Shown piece by piece: positions 29,116-37,745 of a stretch of DNA of 54,733 nucleotides (positions are counted from its first letter, which is position 1; every line of letters starts with the position of its first letter). The stretch spans positions 1 through 54,733 of the forward strand of contig NZ_NHPP01000025.1 of NCBI RefSeq assembly GCF_002838835.1, given 5' to 3'. The stretch comes from Siphonobacter sp. SORGH_AS_0500 (GTDB taxonomy: Bacteria > Bacteroidota > Bacteroidia > Cytophagales > Spirosomataceae). The position numbers were made by a program, and so were the translations under genes. Under the pieces are notes generated by a model. The model ran no database searches. It had not been told where the DNA came from and saw nothing but the letters and a program-made list of their open reading frames with translations.

Positions 29116-29799
29116 TTACGAATGAGTGAAGTTCTCTATGGATAGAAGGATGAACGATACTCGACGTTGTTCCGAGTAGGCTAAATGAGAACTGACCCAC
29201 TCGTCGATATACCGATGAGAAATAAGTTGTTTGAACTCTTCTACGAGATAGGTCCGAATTGTTCCGGTGGTTTGAGCAAGCTCTGCCCAGATTGTATTTC
29301 TGTTATTGAGTAGGTAAATTATATCTTCAAAATCTGTACTTAGCCTTCCATCGTTTCCTCCCCGGCTTTTGAAAGCTTCTAGCTTTGTAGCTAAGAAATA
29401 AACCGGATGGAAAATACGGATAGTAATGCCTTCATCAATAGAAACATGGATTGCTTGCTTGAAGCCTTCCGCGTACCATCTATTGCTAAAACCTAGTATT
29501 GCCCCAGATGTAGGCATAACGTCTACTACTATTCCTTGTATTTTATAACGGCATATAACGCCCGATTCCGTATCATGAACAAACCTTTTTTTGCGAAGCT
29601 TTTCTTCAATAGTAGCATATTCATTGTAATGAGCTAGCTCAATCAGAATGTCTACATCATTGGTTGGGCGAATTTCTTCTGCTGGACGATCTTTGTAAAG
29701 AGAAACGGTTGCTCCTCCCACAAAAAGTACTTCATCCCCTAACTCCTCCAGAGCCAAGTAGACCGCTTTGATTCTCGTTATATTTTGTTGATGGCTCAT
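29116..29799 (-). CDS. AbiEii-like nucleotidyltransferase (candidate toxin)
   Basis: A 227-aa protein of the nucleotidyltransferase superfamily related to AbiEii/MNT enzymes. The key signature is FVGGATVSLY followed by PTNDVDILIE: the GG motif then the metal-binding D-x-D. A later VVDVMP could supply the third acidic residue, and IFHPVYFLATKLEAFKSRGGND is the conserved block after the catalytic core in AbiEii-type proteins. Such proteins can transfer nucleotides to tRNA or proteins and act as toxins in abortive infection or type IV toxin-antitoxin systems. It overlaps the upstream HTH gene by 4 bp (ATGA), so the two are translationally coupled. The toxin role is inference; some relatives are housekeeping or antitoxin-like. 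Confidence 0.7.
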   Translation of the reverse strand: MSHQQNITRIKAVYLALEELGDEVLFVGGATVSLYKDRPAEEIRPTNDVDILIELAHYNEYATIEEKLRKKRFVHDTESGVICRYKIQGIVVDVMPTSGAILGFSNRWYAEGFKQAIHVSIDEGITIRIFHPVYFLATKLEAFKSRGGNDGRLSTDFEDIIYLLNNRNTIWAELAQTTGTIRTYLVEEFKQLISHRYIDEWVSSHLAYSEQRRVSFILLSIENFTHS

Positions 29800-30314
29800 A
29801 AAATGGACTTTTCTAATTCTTCTTTAGCAATGAGTATTTCTCTGGCTTGGCCAACTCTGAGAATATCAATGCTGGCTAACATTTTGTAGAATATCTCGTC
29901 CTTTTGAATGGCAGCAGGAACTCCAGGGTATAAGGGTTTGATGGCTTGCCCCCTGGTATCTCCGTCCTCATAAGGCCAGACCAGCTCTTGGCTGCTTATT
30001 AATTTTTCTCTAAAATAAGGATGAGAGTGGGCAGTTTTTATTCCAGTAACTAGAGAGCCAGGATTGACGGGGAAGGTATAGGGAAGTCCAAATTGTAAAA
30101 ACTCGTATAAACGTTGCCTGAATACCTTTTTTCGGTCTTCCTGATAAAGTCCTGAAAATGCACTTCTTCTTAAAGACTGAGATATCTCAGACAAGCTAAT
30201 ATCTAAAGCAACGCTTAAATCACGATATTGCCAGGGCTTGTTCTCGTTGGAGAGTAGTACTATCTTCAGGAGAATAGCAATATCGTGCGGTCTCATACCC
30301 TTGTGATCATTCAT
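29796..30314 (-). CDS. Winged-HTH protein paired with the nucleotidyltransferase (candidate antitoxin/autoregulator)
   Basis: A 172-aa protein. Residues about 7-60 form a MarR-like winged HTH (MRPHDIAILLKIVLL, YRDLSVALDISLSEISQSLRRS). The rest is a conserved domain with HPYFREKLISSQELVWPYEDG, IKPLYPGVPAAIQKD and SIDILRVGQAREILIAKEEL. I recall similar two-domain proteins beside AbiEii-like nucleotidyltransferases in many bacteria, but have no family name for them. The ATG at 30314 is five bases from a perfect -7 element, so either the message is leaderless or the real start is Met7 (30296). The gene order HTH then NTase, with overlap, matches AbiEi-AbiEii logic. I infer DNA binding and self-repression through the palindrome just upstream. 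Confidence 0.65.
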   Translation of the reverse strand: MNDHKGMRPHDIAILLKIVLLSNENKPWQYRDLSVALDISLSEISQSLRRSAFSGLYQEDRKKVFRQRLYEFLQFGLPYTFPVNPGSLVTGIKTAHSHPYFREKLISSQELVWPYEDGDTRGQAIKPLYPGVPAAIQKDEIFYKMLASIDILRVGQAREILIAKEELEKSIL

Positions 30315-30318
30315 GATT

Positions 30319-30376
30319 CAAATATAGCACTTGTTTGCTGTTTGCAAATCGCGAACAGCAAACAAGTGCTATATTT
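30319..30376 (-). promoter_or_regulatory. Promoter inside a 23-bp-arm perfect palindrome (putative autoregulatory operator)
   Basis: The arms 30320-30342 and 30354-30376 are perfect inverted copies around an 11-nt spacer; pairing continues inward with one G-T pair. On the minus strand the palindrome carries a -33 TTTG (30345-30348), an 18-bp spacer and a -7 TATATTTG (30319-30326), an exact Bacteroidota promoter. A dimeric HTH protein bound here would block polymerase. Confidence 0.65.
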
Positions 30377-30490
30377 TTATATATCCAAAATAAAAAGCAA
30401 TTAAGGCAAAGGGATTAAACTTCAACTATTTTGAGCGGTCGTCATGTAAATTCTTAGATTCGGATACTAGTACTTAATGTATGGTATAAA

Positions 30491-31445
30491 CTACATAGGT
30501 ATCCTCTTGCCCCCTGCCTGTTTACTAAGGTCTGCGGCTTGCATAAACGTAAAAATTTCCAGGGTTTGTTCGGGCGTTACCGGAGCTTTTCCGGTTTTAA
30601 AAAATTGAATGATTTCATCAATTAGAGGTCGATAGCCACTGAATGGGCCTAAGGTAGCGATGCCTTTTTCTCCGAAGGCTGTTCCGGCGATGGAGGCAGT
30701 CCCTTTGCGAATGCCCCGAACGGTTCCAATTCTTCCGTCACTCCAAACGCCCGTGATTAAATCAGTGTCCGGTTCGTGTATTCTACTCACGCTTTTACAG
30801 CCCGAACCCATCAGGGTAAAGAGCATTTCAACGCCGTGAATGCCGTACCAGGCCATATCCAAATGGTTCTTGTCAATCTCGGCGGGGGTATACACATCCG
30901 CTCCCAGCACTTTACCTATCGTCCCTTTCACTACCTGTTGGACACTCGGCTCAAAGCGTAAAGCCGAGGAAGAAAACACCGGCGTTTGGTAATCCGAAGC
31001 TGCTTTGAAAATGGCCTGGGCACCGGCCAGGTTGGGAGCAATGGGTTTATCGATAAATACGGGTTTTCGGGCCTTCAGAACGGGTAATACCTGAGACAGG
31101 TGCGGCCTACCGTCGTTGGTTTCCAGCAGTACATAATCTACTTTCTCAAGTAAGGCTTCAATGGAATCGACTAATTCGACGCCTAACTTTTTAACGCCTT
31201 CGATGCTCCCGGCTTAAGCTTTAGGCCGAGGGTATATCCTTGCTACCTTCAGGATAAGCGGCTACGACTTTAAAGCCATCATACGAACCTTCATTAATCA
31301 ACTTTGTAAAGATTTGACTGTGAGAGGTATCTAGCCCAATAATTCCGATACGGTTCGCCTCTGGTGGAGACGTTTTGTGGAAAAGAAAAGGCAGGCTGCA
31401 ACCGGCAAGTGTACTGGTTTCGAGAAACTTTCGTCGGGTTAACAT
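30491..31445 (-). CDS. Gfo/Idh/MocA-family oxidoreductase, exported type (frame broken)
   Basis: An NAD(P)-dependent sugar oxidoreductase-like protein. MLTRRKFLETSTLAGC is a twin-arginine signal, so the protein is probably periplasmic. NRIGIIGLDTSHSQ is the start of the Rossmann fold. In another frame KKLGVELVDSIEALLEKVDY continues it, with LLETNDGRPHL, PVFIDKPIA (the EKP-like motif) and later DKNHLDMAWYGIHGVEMLF. The frame is lost between about 31207 and 31227, where stops occur in two frames; two missing bases would restore it (318 aa, 957 bp). It reads away from the ROK regulator. It may belong to an oxidative sugar pathway with the redox genes to the right. Substrate unknown. Confidence 0.75.
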
Positions 31446-31736
31446 GAACGGTGAACGAATCTTTAGAAGTGAAAATATAGCGAAAATCTGGAGCTTTAAA
31501 CGTGATCTGAATCTGCCCTGTCAGTTGAATTTTTGGATTCATTTGAGCCGTCGTCAGGTGGAATTTTACGGAAGAAAAGCGAGATTTAAAGCGTTTCTGT
31601 TAGCACAAAAACATAATTCTGATTACATTGCTTTGTTTCTTTTTGAAAAGGATGGAGTCAGATCTACGGATCGAAAGACACGTTCTGATGGAACGGAACT
31701 TCCCGTTCCGATCAGCTTATTGAATGAATAATTACG

Positions 31737-32941
31737 ATGACTAAACTAGTCGAGTCACCCAAAGCTTCCAGTAAAAGTTTCGATCCTAAACGTAGCATTC
31801 TGAGTTATTTTGCTAATGTTGGTAATGCCATCATTCCTGAGCTAGGGAAGGAATTATCCATTAGTGTGCCCAAGGTTACTTCGGTTGTCAATGAATTGAT
31901 AGCGGAAGGGCTGGTGCAGGATTATGGCAAAATTGAATCGTCGGGTGGTCGGAAGCCTAACCTGTATGGAGTGGTTCCTCATTCGGCGTTTTTTCTGGGG
32001 GTGGATGTAAAGCAGACGCATATCAACATAGGCTTACTGGACTTGCAGAAAAACCTGCTGAAAGTAACCGAACACCTTCCCTTTGTTCTGGACAACACGC
32101 AGGTATCCCTGGATACGTTGTGTGAGCATATCAATGCATTCATCGAAGAGTTAACCGTGCCACGGACGAAAATTTTAGGCATTGGCATTAATCTCTCGGG
32201 CCGCATTAATTACGAAACGGGTTACAGTTATAGCTTTTACTTCTTCGAAGAACGTCCGCTGAGTGAGGTCATTGAGAAAAAGTAGGAATCAAAGTTTTTC
32301 TGGAAAATGACTCACGGGCTATGGCCTACGGGGAATTTTGTACGGGCATAGTAGACCGGGAACAGAACGTATTTTTTCTCAACCTGGATTACGGCATTGG
32401 CGTGGGCATACTCATTGAAGGCCAGTTGTATTACGGCAAATCTGGTTATGCGGGCGAACTCGGACACGTGCCTATTTTTGATAACGAAATTATCTGTCAT
32501 TGTGGTAAAAAAGGGTGTCTGGAAACCGAAGCTTCGGGTTGGGCTTTAACCCGCATGTTTCGGGAAAAACTCAATGAAGGATCAACCTCGGTGCTGACCC
32601 GCAAGGGATTATCGCCGGATCAAATTCAGATGCAGGACATCATCGCCGCCGCCCTCAACGACGATGTATTAGCCATTGAACTCATTGCCAAACTCGGCGA
32701 AAATGTGGGTCGGGGCATTGCTTTCCTTATTAATGTGTTTAATCCTGAGTTAGTGATTTTGGGCGGCAGTCTGGCTCAGACGCAGGAATACATTCAATTA
32801 CCCGTTAAAACTGCTCTGAATAAATATTCCTTAAGTCTGGTGAATAAAGACACGGAGGTAAAGATGTCCAGTCTGGGCGAGCACGCCGGAATTATCGGGG
32901 CCTGTCTGCTGGTAAGGGATCGCGTTCTTTCGCTTATCTAA
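31737..32941 (+). CDS. ROK-family transcriptional regulator (NagC/XylR type; one frameshift)
   Basis: A sugar-responsive repressor with an N-terminal winged HTH (about 20-75: LSISVPKVTSVVNELIAEGLV, then SSGGRKPNLYG) and a ROK sugar-kinase-like domain (FFLGVDVKQTHINIGLL). The ROK zinc motif GHVPIFDNEIICHCGKKGCLE is mostly complete, followed by VGRGIAFLINVFNPELVILGG. One A is missing from the A-run at 32277-32281; correction reads EKKVGIKVFLENDSRAMAYGEF and gives 401 aa. It stands alone between the divergent Gfo/Idh gene and the convergent amino-sugar cluster. ROK regulators often sense GlcNAc or xylose derivatives, so control of the GH20/AGE cluster is plausible but unproven. Confidence 0.88.
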
Positions 32942-33122
32942 GCTCTCCTTATTAGTCATCCCGAATAATTTGCTTTGGGATTATCTTCCTGATGGAGAGA
33001 GCGTTGTTCGTCCGCGACTTTGTCGCGGATGGCTGAGAAAGGCGTCTGTGACACTCAGTATTACCAACGCTTTTTCGGGTAACGCTGATGAACCGTAAAC
33101 GCCCTCAACGATCATCTTTAAC

Positions 33123-33157
33123 AAATAGAGAGACAAGTGAAGGTTGTCTCTCTATTT
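33123..33157. terminator. Bidirectional terminator between ROK and PQQ-type genes
   Basis: A perfect 14-bp stem AAATAGAGAGACAA / TTGTCTCTCTATTT with a 7-nt loop, with A/T-rich flanks on both sides, between convergent genes. Confidence 0.85.
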
Positions 33158-33184
33158 TAGTAAAACTAGCTTCTCAGGTCTGGC

Positions 33185-35857
33185 TTACTTGGTAGATACG
33201 GAGCGGGAAGGTTCCATGTATACCCAGTCTACGTAGAACAGTTCCTTTTTCGGTGCAGCCTGCGGATTGACAAACACGAAGTATAGGTCATGGAAACCCT
33301 TCGTTGGCTTTACCTGAGCTAGCATTTCCTTCCATTCGGGTCGGGAAGAGCCCGCCGCTGGTACGGTTAAACTGCTTACCAATGGCCCCTGCGGGCTATC
33401 GAGCCGCAACTCAATGGTGCCGCCAGGTGCCTGACTCTGAATCCGATATTTAAGTTGCTGAATCCCATTAAGATCCAATTGATTGAAAACCACATAGGTC
33501 TGATGGTAAATCTTGCGAATGTAAGAGACAAAATCCGTGCTGGCCGTAGCAATAATCACGCCGACATTACCCCGGTCATTATCTTCCATCTGAAGCAGTG
33601 GATTTCTCAGGAGCAGATGCTTCCGAGTGGTAAGGGCTTCAATCCCATGAGCTCCCTGATCGGTATATTGAGCCAGGAAAACATACGCTCCTTCGGCGGA
33701 TTTTCCTTCGTGTCCTGTCAAAGTAAGGCTACCATTCGAAGGAAGCTTTTTTTGCTCATCCCCCAGCGAAAGAATGTAACTGACCATTTCCTGAGCATCG
33801 GCTTTGGGTAGGTCAGGGTGAGGACTCATGGCATATTTACCCCAGACACCGCTACCACCCTTGATGACTTTTTCGGTAAGGGTTTCTAGCACTTTCGTTC
33901 CTTTATATTTTTGGGCAATTGCCTGCAAACTGGGGCCAATGGATGCGGAAGCCAAAGCATGGCATGATTTACAATCTGACGCTTCGAAAAGACTTTTCCC
34001 CTGGGCGTGAGCAGAAATCTGGTGCGTATTTCCGGTCAATACACTCGCAATATCTTTTCCGAAGGGTAAGTAGGTAAAAGAGATTTGCGTGCGTTTCGGA
34101 TCAATCCGCTGGTCTTCCGGGTCTTTAATGCTGACCCGATAATCCAGTTTACTTTTATCCCAGTAAAAGCTCTGATTTTGAGCTGACTGAATCTGGACAG
34201 TAGGAGGAGTGTTACCTACTTTCACCTGAACGCTGGTCGTACTTTCCGCTCCTTTGGAATCGGTTACTGTTAGTAAAACAGGATGAATACCGACTTTCGT
34301 GAACACATGGGTCAGCTCTTTCCCCGGATAGGTTCTGGACCCCACCTTCCAGCTAAAACGCAGGCTGTCTTCGGGATCGTAGTCTTTAGAGTGGGCTGCT
34401 GAAAAGCTTACTTTCAAAGGGGCAGCTCCGACCGTCTGATTGGCCTGAATGTCAGCAATGGGTCGGCGATTACCTTCGGCGTATTCAATGCGGTAGAGTC
34501 CGGCATCCGCATTATTGGCAAACCAGTTGGTGCCGTAGGCAAGCAGGTAGATCGAACCATCCCGGTTAAACTGCATATCAATGGGAGCCACGTAGTTCAG
34601 ATGGCTCAGGAAAGGCTCCATGCTTTGATAGTTACCCTTTTCGTCTAAAGTAACAGCCATAATCCAGCGACGAATCCAGTCGTAAATGAAGACCTTGCCT
34701 TCATAATAGGCGGGCAGACGATACGGAGCATTTTTAAATTCATCCTGGTAATAGACAGGTCCAGCCATGGCACTAGCTCCCCCTTTACCCACCAGAGGCC
34801 AGCGTTTGGAAGGCCCTTTGCCGTACCAGATCAGAGCGGGCTGGGCGGGAGGAAGCTCTTTAAGACCTGTGTTATGAGGGGAGTTATTGACCGGATGGGC
34901 GGGGTCCTGTTTAGGGCCTTCTTTTTTGGTAGCAAAGTCGTATTTAGGGAAGGCTTCGTTGTTTCCCAGAAAATAAGGATACCCAAAAAAGCCCGGTTTG
35001 CGAGCCTGATTGATTTCGTCGTAACTCAGCGTACCTTCTTCAGCGGGAACCTGCGTATCCGGGCCCACGTCACCCCAGTAAACAAATCCATTTTTGGGAT
35101 CTACGGAAATGCGGAAGGGGTTTCGGCAACCCATGACGTAAATTTCAGGCCGACCTTTTAGAGCCATCTTTGGGAAAAAGGTTACCATCGGGAATGCTGT
35201 AGGTTCCGTCGGCTTCGGGTTTAATACGAAGAATCTTCCCCCGCAAGTCATTACTATTGGCCGTAGAAGCCTGATCGTCCGACAGCTCGCGACCGGGACG
35301 TTCGTCGGTAGGGTTATGCCCCTCTATTTCCTCGGCATTGGTATTATCGCCCGTGGCTAAATACAACTCGCCCTGTTTTGAGAAAGTGAGGTAACCCGCT
35401 GAGTGACAGCAATATTTTCGCTGGGTAGGAATTTCAAGTAATACTTTTTTCGAAGCGGTAACAAGCTGATTATCCCGGAATTCATAGCGAGCGAGCTGAC
35501 TTACCCAACGTTCTCCCCCCACGCCGTAGTACAGGTAAATCCAGTGGTTTTGTTCGTAATTCGGGTCAGCCGTAATGCCTAGAAAGCCATCTTCAATGCC
35601 GCTAAAGACATTCAAAGTGGCAATTTTAAGCAGTTGTTTCTGGGAGGCGTCGTATTTTCTAAGGCTGCCTTTTCGCTCGGCAATTAGGACATCGTTATTC
35701 GGTAATATCGCCATGCCCATCGGCTCATCCAAGCCCTGAACGAGAGGAATGGACGTAAACCTGCTGCTGTCAGGTTGAGCCTGAATCGCGGTTTTTTCGA
35801 AAAAGTATAGCTGGTCAAGCAACCCAGTATACCCAGAACTAGCACTGGAATTTTCAT
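33185..35857 (-). CDS. Secreted PQQ-type sugar dehydrogenase with PKD, cytochrome c and CBM6-like modules (two frameshifts)
   Basis: A multidomain lipoprotein. The ATG at 35857 (MKIPVLVLGILGCLTS) gives a lipobox. The six-bladed glucose/sorbosone dehydrogenase propeller follows (LVQGLDEPMGMAILPNNDVL, EDGFLGITADPNY, YCCHSAGYLTF, RNPFRISVDPKNG). A PKD domain (APLKVSFSAAHSKDYDPEDS) is followed by a class I cytochrome c with CKSCH and distal Met in KYAMSPHPDLP, then a CBM6-like C-terminus (GGTIELRLDSPQGPLV). Such enzymes oxidise sugars and can pass electrons to their own heme. Frame breaks: one T missing in the T6 at 35792-35797 and one extra base in TTTT at 35156-35159. Corrected length is 890 aa. 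It is the last gene of the leftward cluster. Confidence 0.85.
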
Positions 35858-35891
35858 AAAGCAAACGAATAAAGAGGTTAATAAACCTGGA

Positions 35892-37745
35892 TTATTTAGC
35901 CCGTTTTTCCAGGTCGGCTAAGGAAACTTCCAGAAGCCTGCCCAGCGGTTTACCCGCCCGGTACGCCAGTACCTTGATCCGGTCAGAACCTTTGGGAAAG
36001 AGGAATGGCTGCGTATACAAAGGAGCGTAAGAGTCTGGTAACGTGTTATCCGTCGTATAGTAAAGTTGAGTTCCCGGGATCTCGTGTTCCAGTACAATCT
36101 CCAGCGAACCCGAAGGATGTTTCTGAACGCTTACGAAAGGATTATACACACTGCGGGCATAGTTAACGCCCTGTTCATCGAAACGCTTGAAATGATTTTC
36201 TACCCGGCTTAGAAATTCCGGGAAATCTCTTTTTCTGCGGGGCGACCATAAAATTTCAGCGATGGCAAAAGCCCGGGGCCAGGTCATGTATTCCACGTGC
36301 CGGGCGTGGGGGACGTTTTCCGTCCACAAATTCCCCTGACCCCCCAATACCAGAGTTGCATCTACACTATCGGGCAGTGGTTCCAGCGTATACGTAGTGG
36401 ATAACTTCAAATTTCCGTAGGAAGCCGGTTCTGCGGCAGGATCGCCCTGGTACAAATCCAGGTAAGAGAACTGGAAGGGAGTCATAATAACCGGGTGATT
36501 TTGCTTTGCCGCTTCAATCCCCCCGCGTAAGCCATGCCAGCTCATAACCGTAGCATCGGGAGCGAGTCCGCCCTCCAGAATTTCATCCCAGCCGATGAGT
36601 TTTTTACCCTTGGACTGCACGATTTTCTCGACCCGTTTGATGAAATAACTCTGTAATTCCTCCACGTTTTTAAGTTGATGCGTTTGCATGGTTTGCCGGC
36701 AGCTTTCGCATTTTTCCCAGAAACCCTTGTACGCTTCGTCGCCTCCCACGTGGATGTAGGGAGCGGGGAAAAGCTGAGCTACTTCCGTAAAGACCTGATC
36801 AATAAAAGCGTAAGTGCTTTCATTACAGGGATTTAAAGTATTGTCCTTCAACTTATAAAATTTACCGTTGGGGGGGACTTCGGCAGGGGCTTGTTCACAG
36901 GTCAGGTGCGGGTAGGCGGCAATGGCCGACATGATATGACCGGGCATGTCTATTTCAGGAATAACCGTGATGTGTCTTTGCTGAGCGTAGGCCACCACCT
37001 CCCTGATGTCGTCCTGGGTATAAAATCCGCCGTAGGAAGGGACTTCTCCTGATTCAGGGTTAGCAATGTCCCACCAGCGACCCGTTCGGGGCACTCGCCA
37101 GGCTCCTACCTGCGTCAGCTTGGGAAGACTCTTGATTTCGATTCGCCAGCCCTGGTCGTCGGTTAAATGCCAGTGAAAGACATTGAATTTGTAACGGGCC
37201 ATCTGATCAATGTATCGCTTCACAAAAGCCTTATCAAAGAAATGGCGGCTCACGTCCAGCATAAGCCCCCGCCAGCCAAACCGGGGTTGATCCCGGATGT
37301 GTAATGCCGGAACAGGGTAGGACGAAGCGGTGTACGAAACGGGCAGTAATTGACGCAGGGTTTGTAAGCCGTAAAAAAGCCCCGCCATTTGTGTAGCCTT
37401 CAGCGTAAGGCTTTTAGGGCTGATGTGAAGGTCGTATCCTTCACGACCCAAGCTCAGCTTCGGGGTAATCTCAAAGAAAACCGTCGCTCCTGCGGGAGAA
37501 GAGGCTGATTTCAGAAAAGGGAGTTGCTCCTGAATCAACGCTCGTACTTCGGGGTTACTGGCGTAAAATCGTGTCTGAGTACTCAGCATAAAAGTACCCG
37601 AACCCATCTCAAGGCTTTCAGGTACAGGAATCAGAGCGGGCGTCTGCCCTTTTCCGAGCCCAGGGAAAAACAATAAGCAAAAAAGAGAAACGAAAATACA
37701 TAGGTTTAGAGTTAAGAGCCTGCAAAGCCCGGTTAAGCAGGCCAC
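35892..37745 (-). CDS. GH20 beta-N-acetylhexosaminidase
   Basis: A secreted exo-hexosaminidase that releases terminal GlcNAc or GalNAc by substrate-assisted catalysis. The signal region ends near LGKGQTPAL. A GH20b domain (LIPVPESLEMGSGTF) is followed by the (beta/alpha)8 barrel with WHLTDDQGWRIEI and the catalytic pair Asp336-Glu337 in HVGGDEAYKGF. A CHB/HEX C-terminal domain follows (QLYYTTDNTLPDS). It is 617 aa and intact. The start is a GTG at 37745, overlapping the previous gene by 13 bp; no in-frame ATG exists near the signal peptide. It gives the strongest clue that the cluster targets an amino-sugar glycan. Confidence 0.93.
   Translation of the reverse strand: MACLTGLCRLLTLNLCIFVSLFCLLFFPGLGKGQTPALIPVPESLEMGSGTFMLSTQTRFYASNPEVRALIQEQLPFLKSASSPAGATVFFEITPKLSLGREGYDLHISPKSLTLKATQMAGLFYGLQTLRQLLPVSYTASSYPVPALHIRDQPRFGWRGLMLDVSRHFFDKAFVKRYIDQMARYKFNVFHWHLTDDQGWRIEIKSLPKLTQVGAWRVPRTGRWWDIANPESGEVPSYGGFYTQDDIREVVAYAQQRHITVIPEIDMPGHIMSAIAAYPHLTCEQAPAEVPPNGKFYKLKDNTLNPCNESTYAFIDQVFTEVAQLFPAPYIHVGGDEAYKGFWEKCESCRQTMQTHQLKNVEELQSYFIKRVEKIVQSKGKKLIGWDEILEGGLAPDATVMSWHGLRGGIEAAKQNHPVIMTPFQFSYLDLYQGDPAAEPASYGNLKLSTTYTLEPLPDSVDATLVLGGQGNLWTENVPHARHVEYMTWPRAFAIAEILWSPRRKRDFPEFLSRVENHFKRFDEQGVNYARSVYNPFVSVQKHPSGSLEIVLEHEIPGTQLYYTTDNTLPDSYAPLYTQPFLFPKGSDRIKVLAYRAGKPLGRLLEVSLADLEKRAK

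Noticed and set aside
31375..31731. 118-codon plus-strand frame before the ROK gene
   Set aside because: It overlaps the 5' end of the Gfo/Idh gene and covers the promoter gap; its product shows no domain and odd composition.
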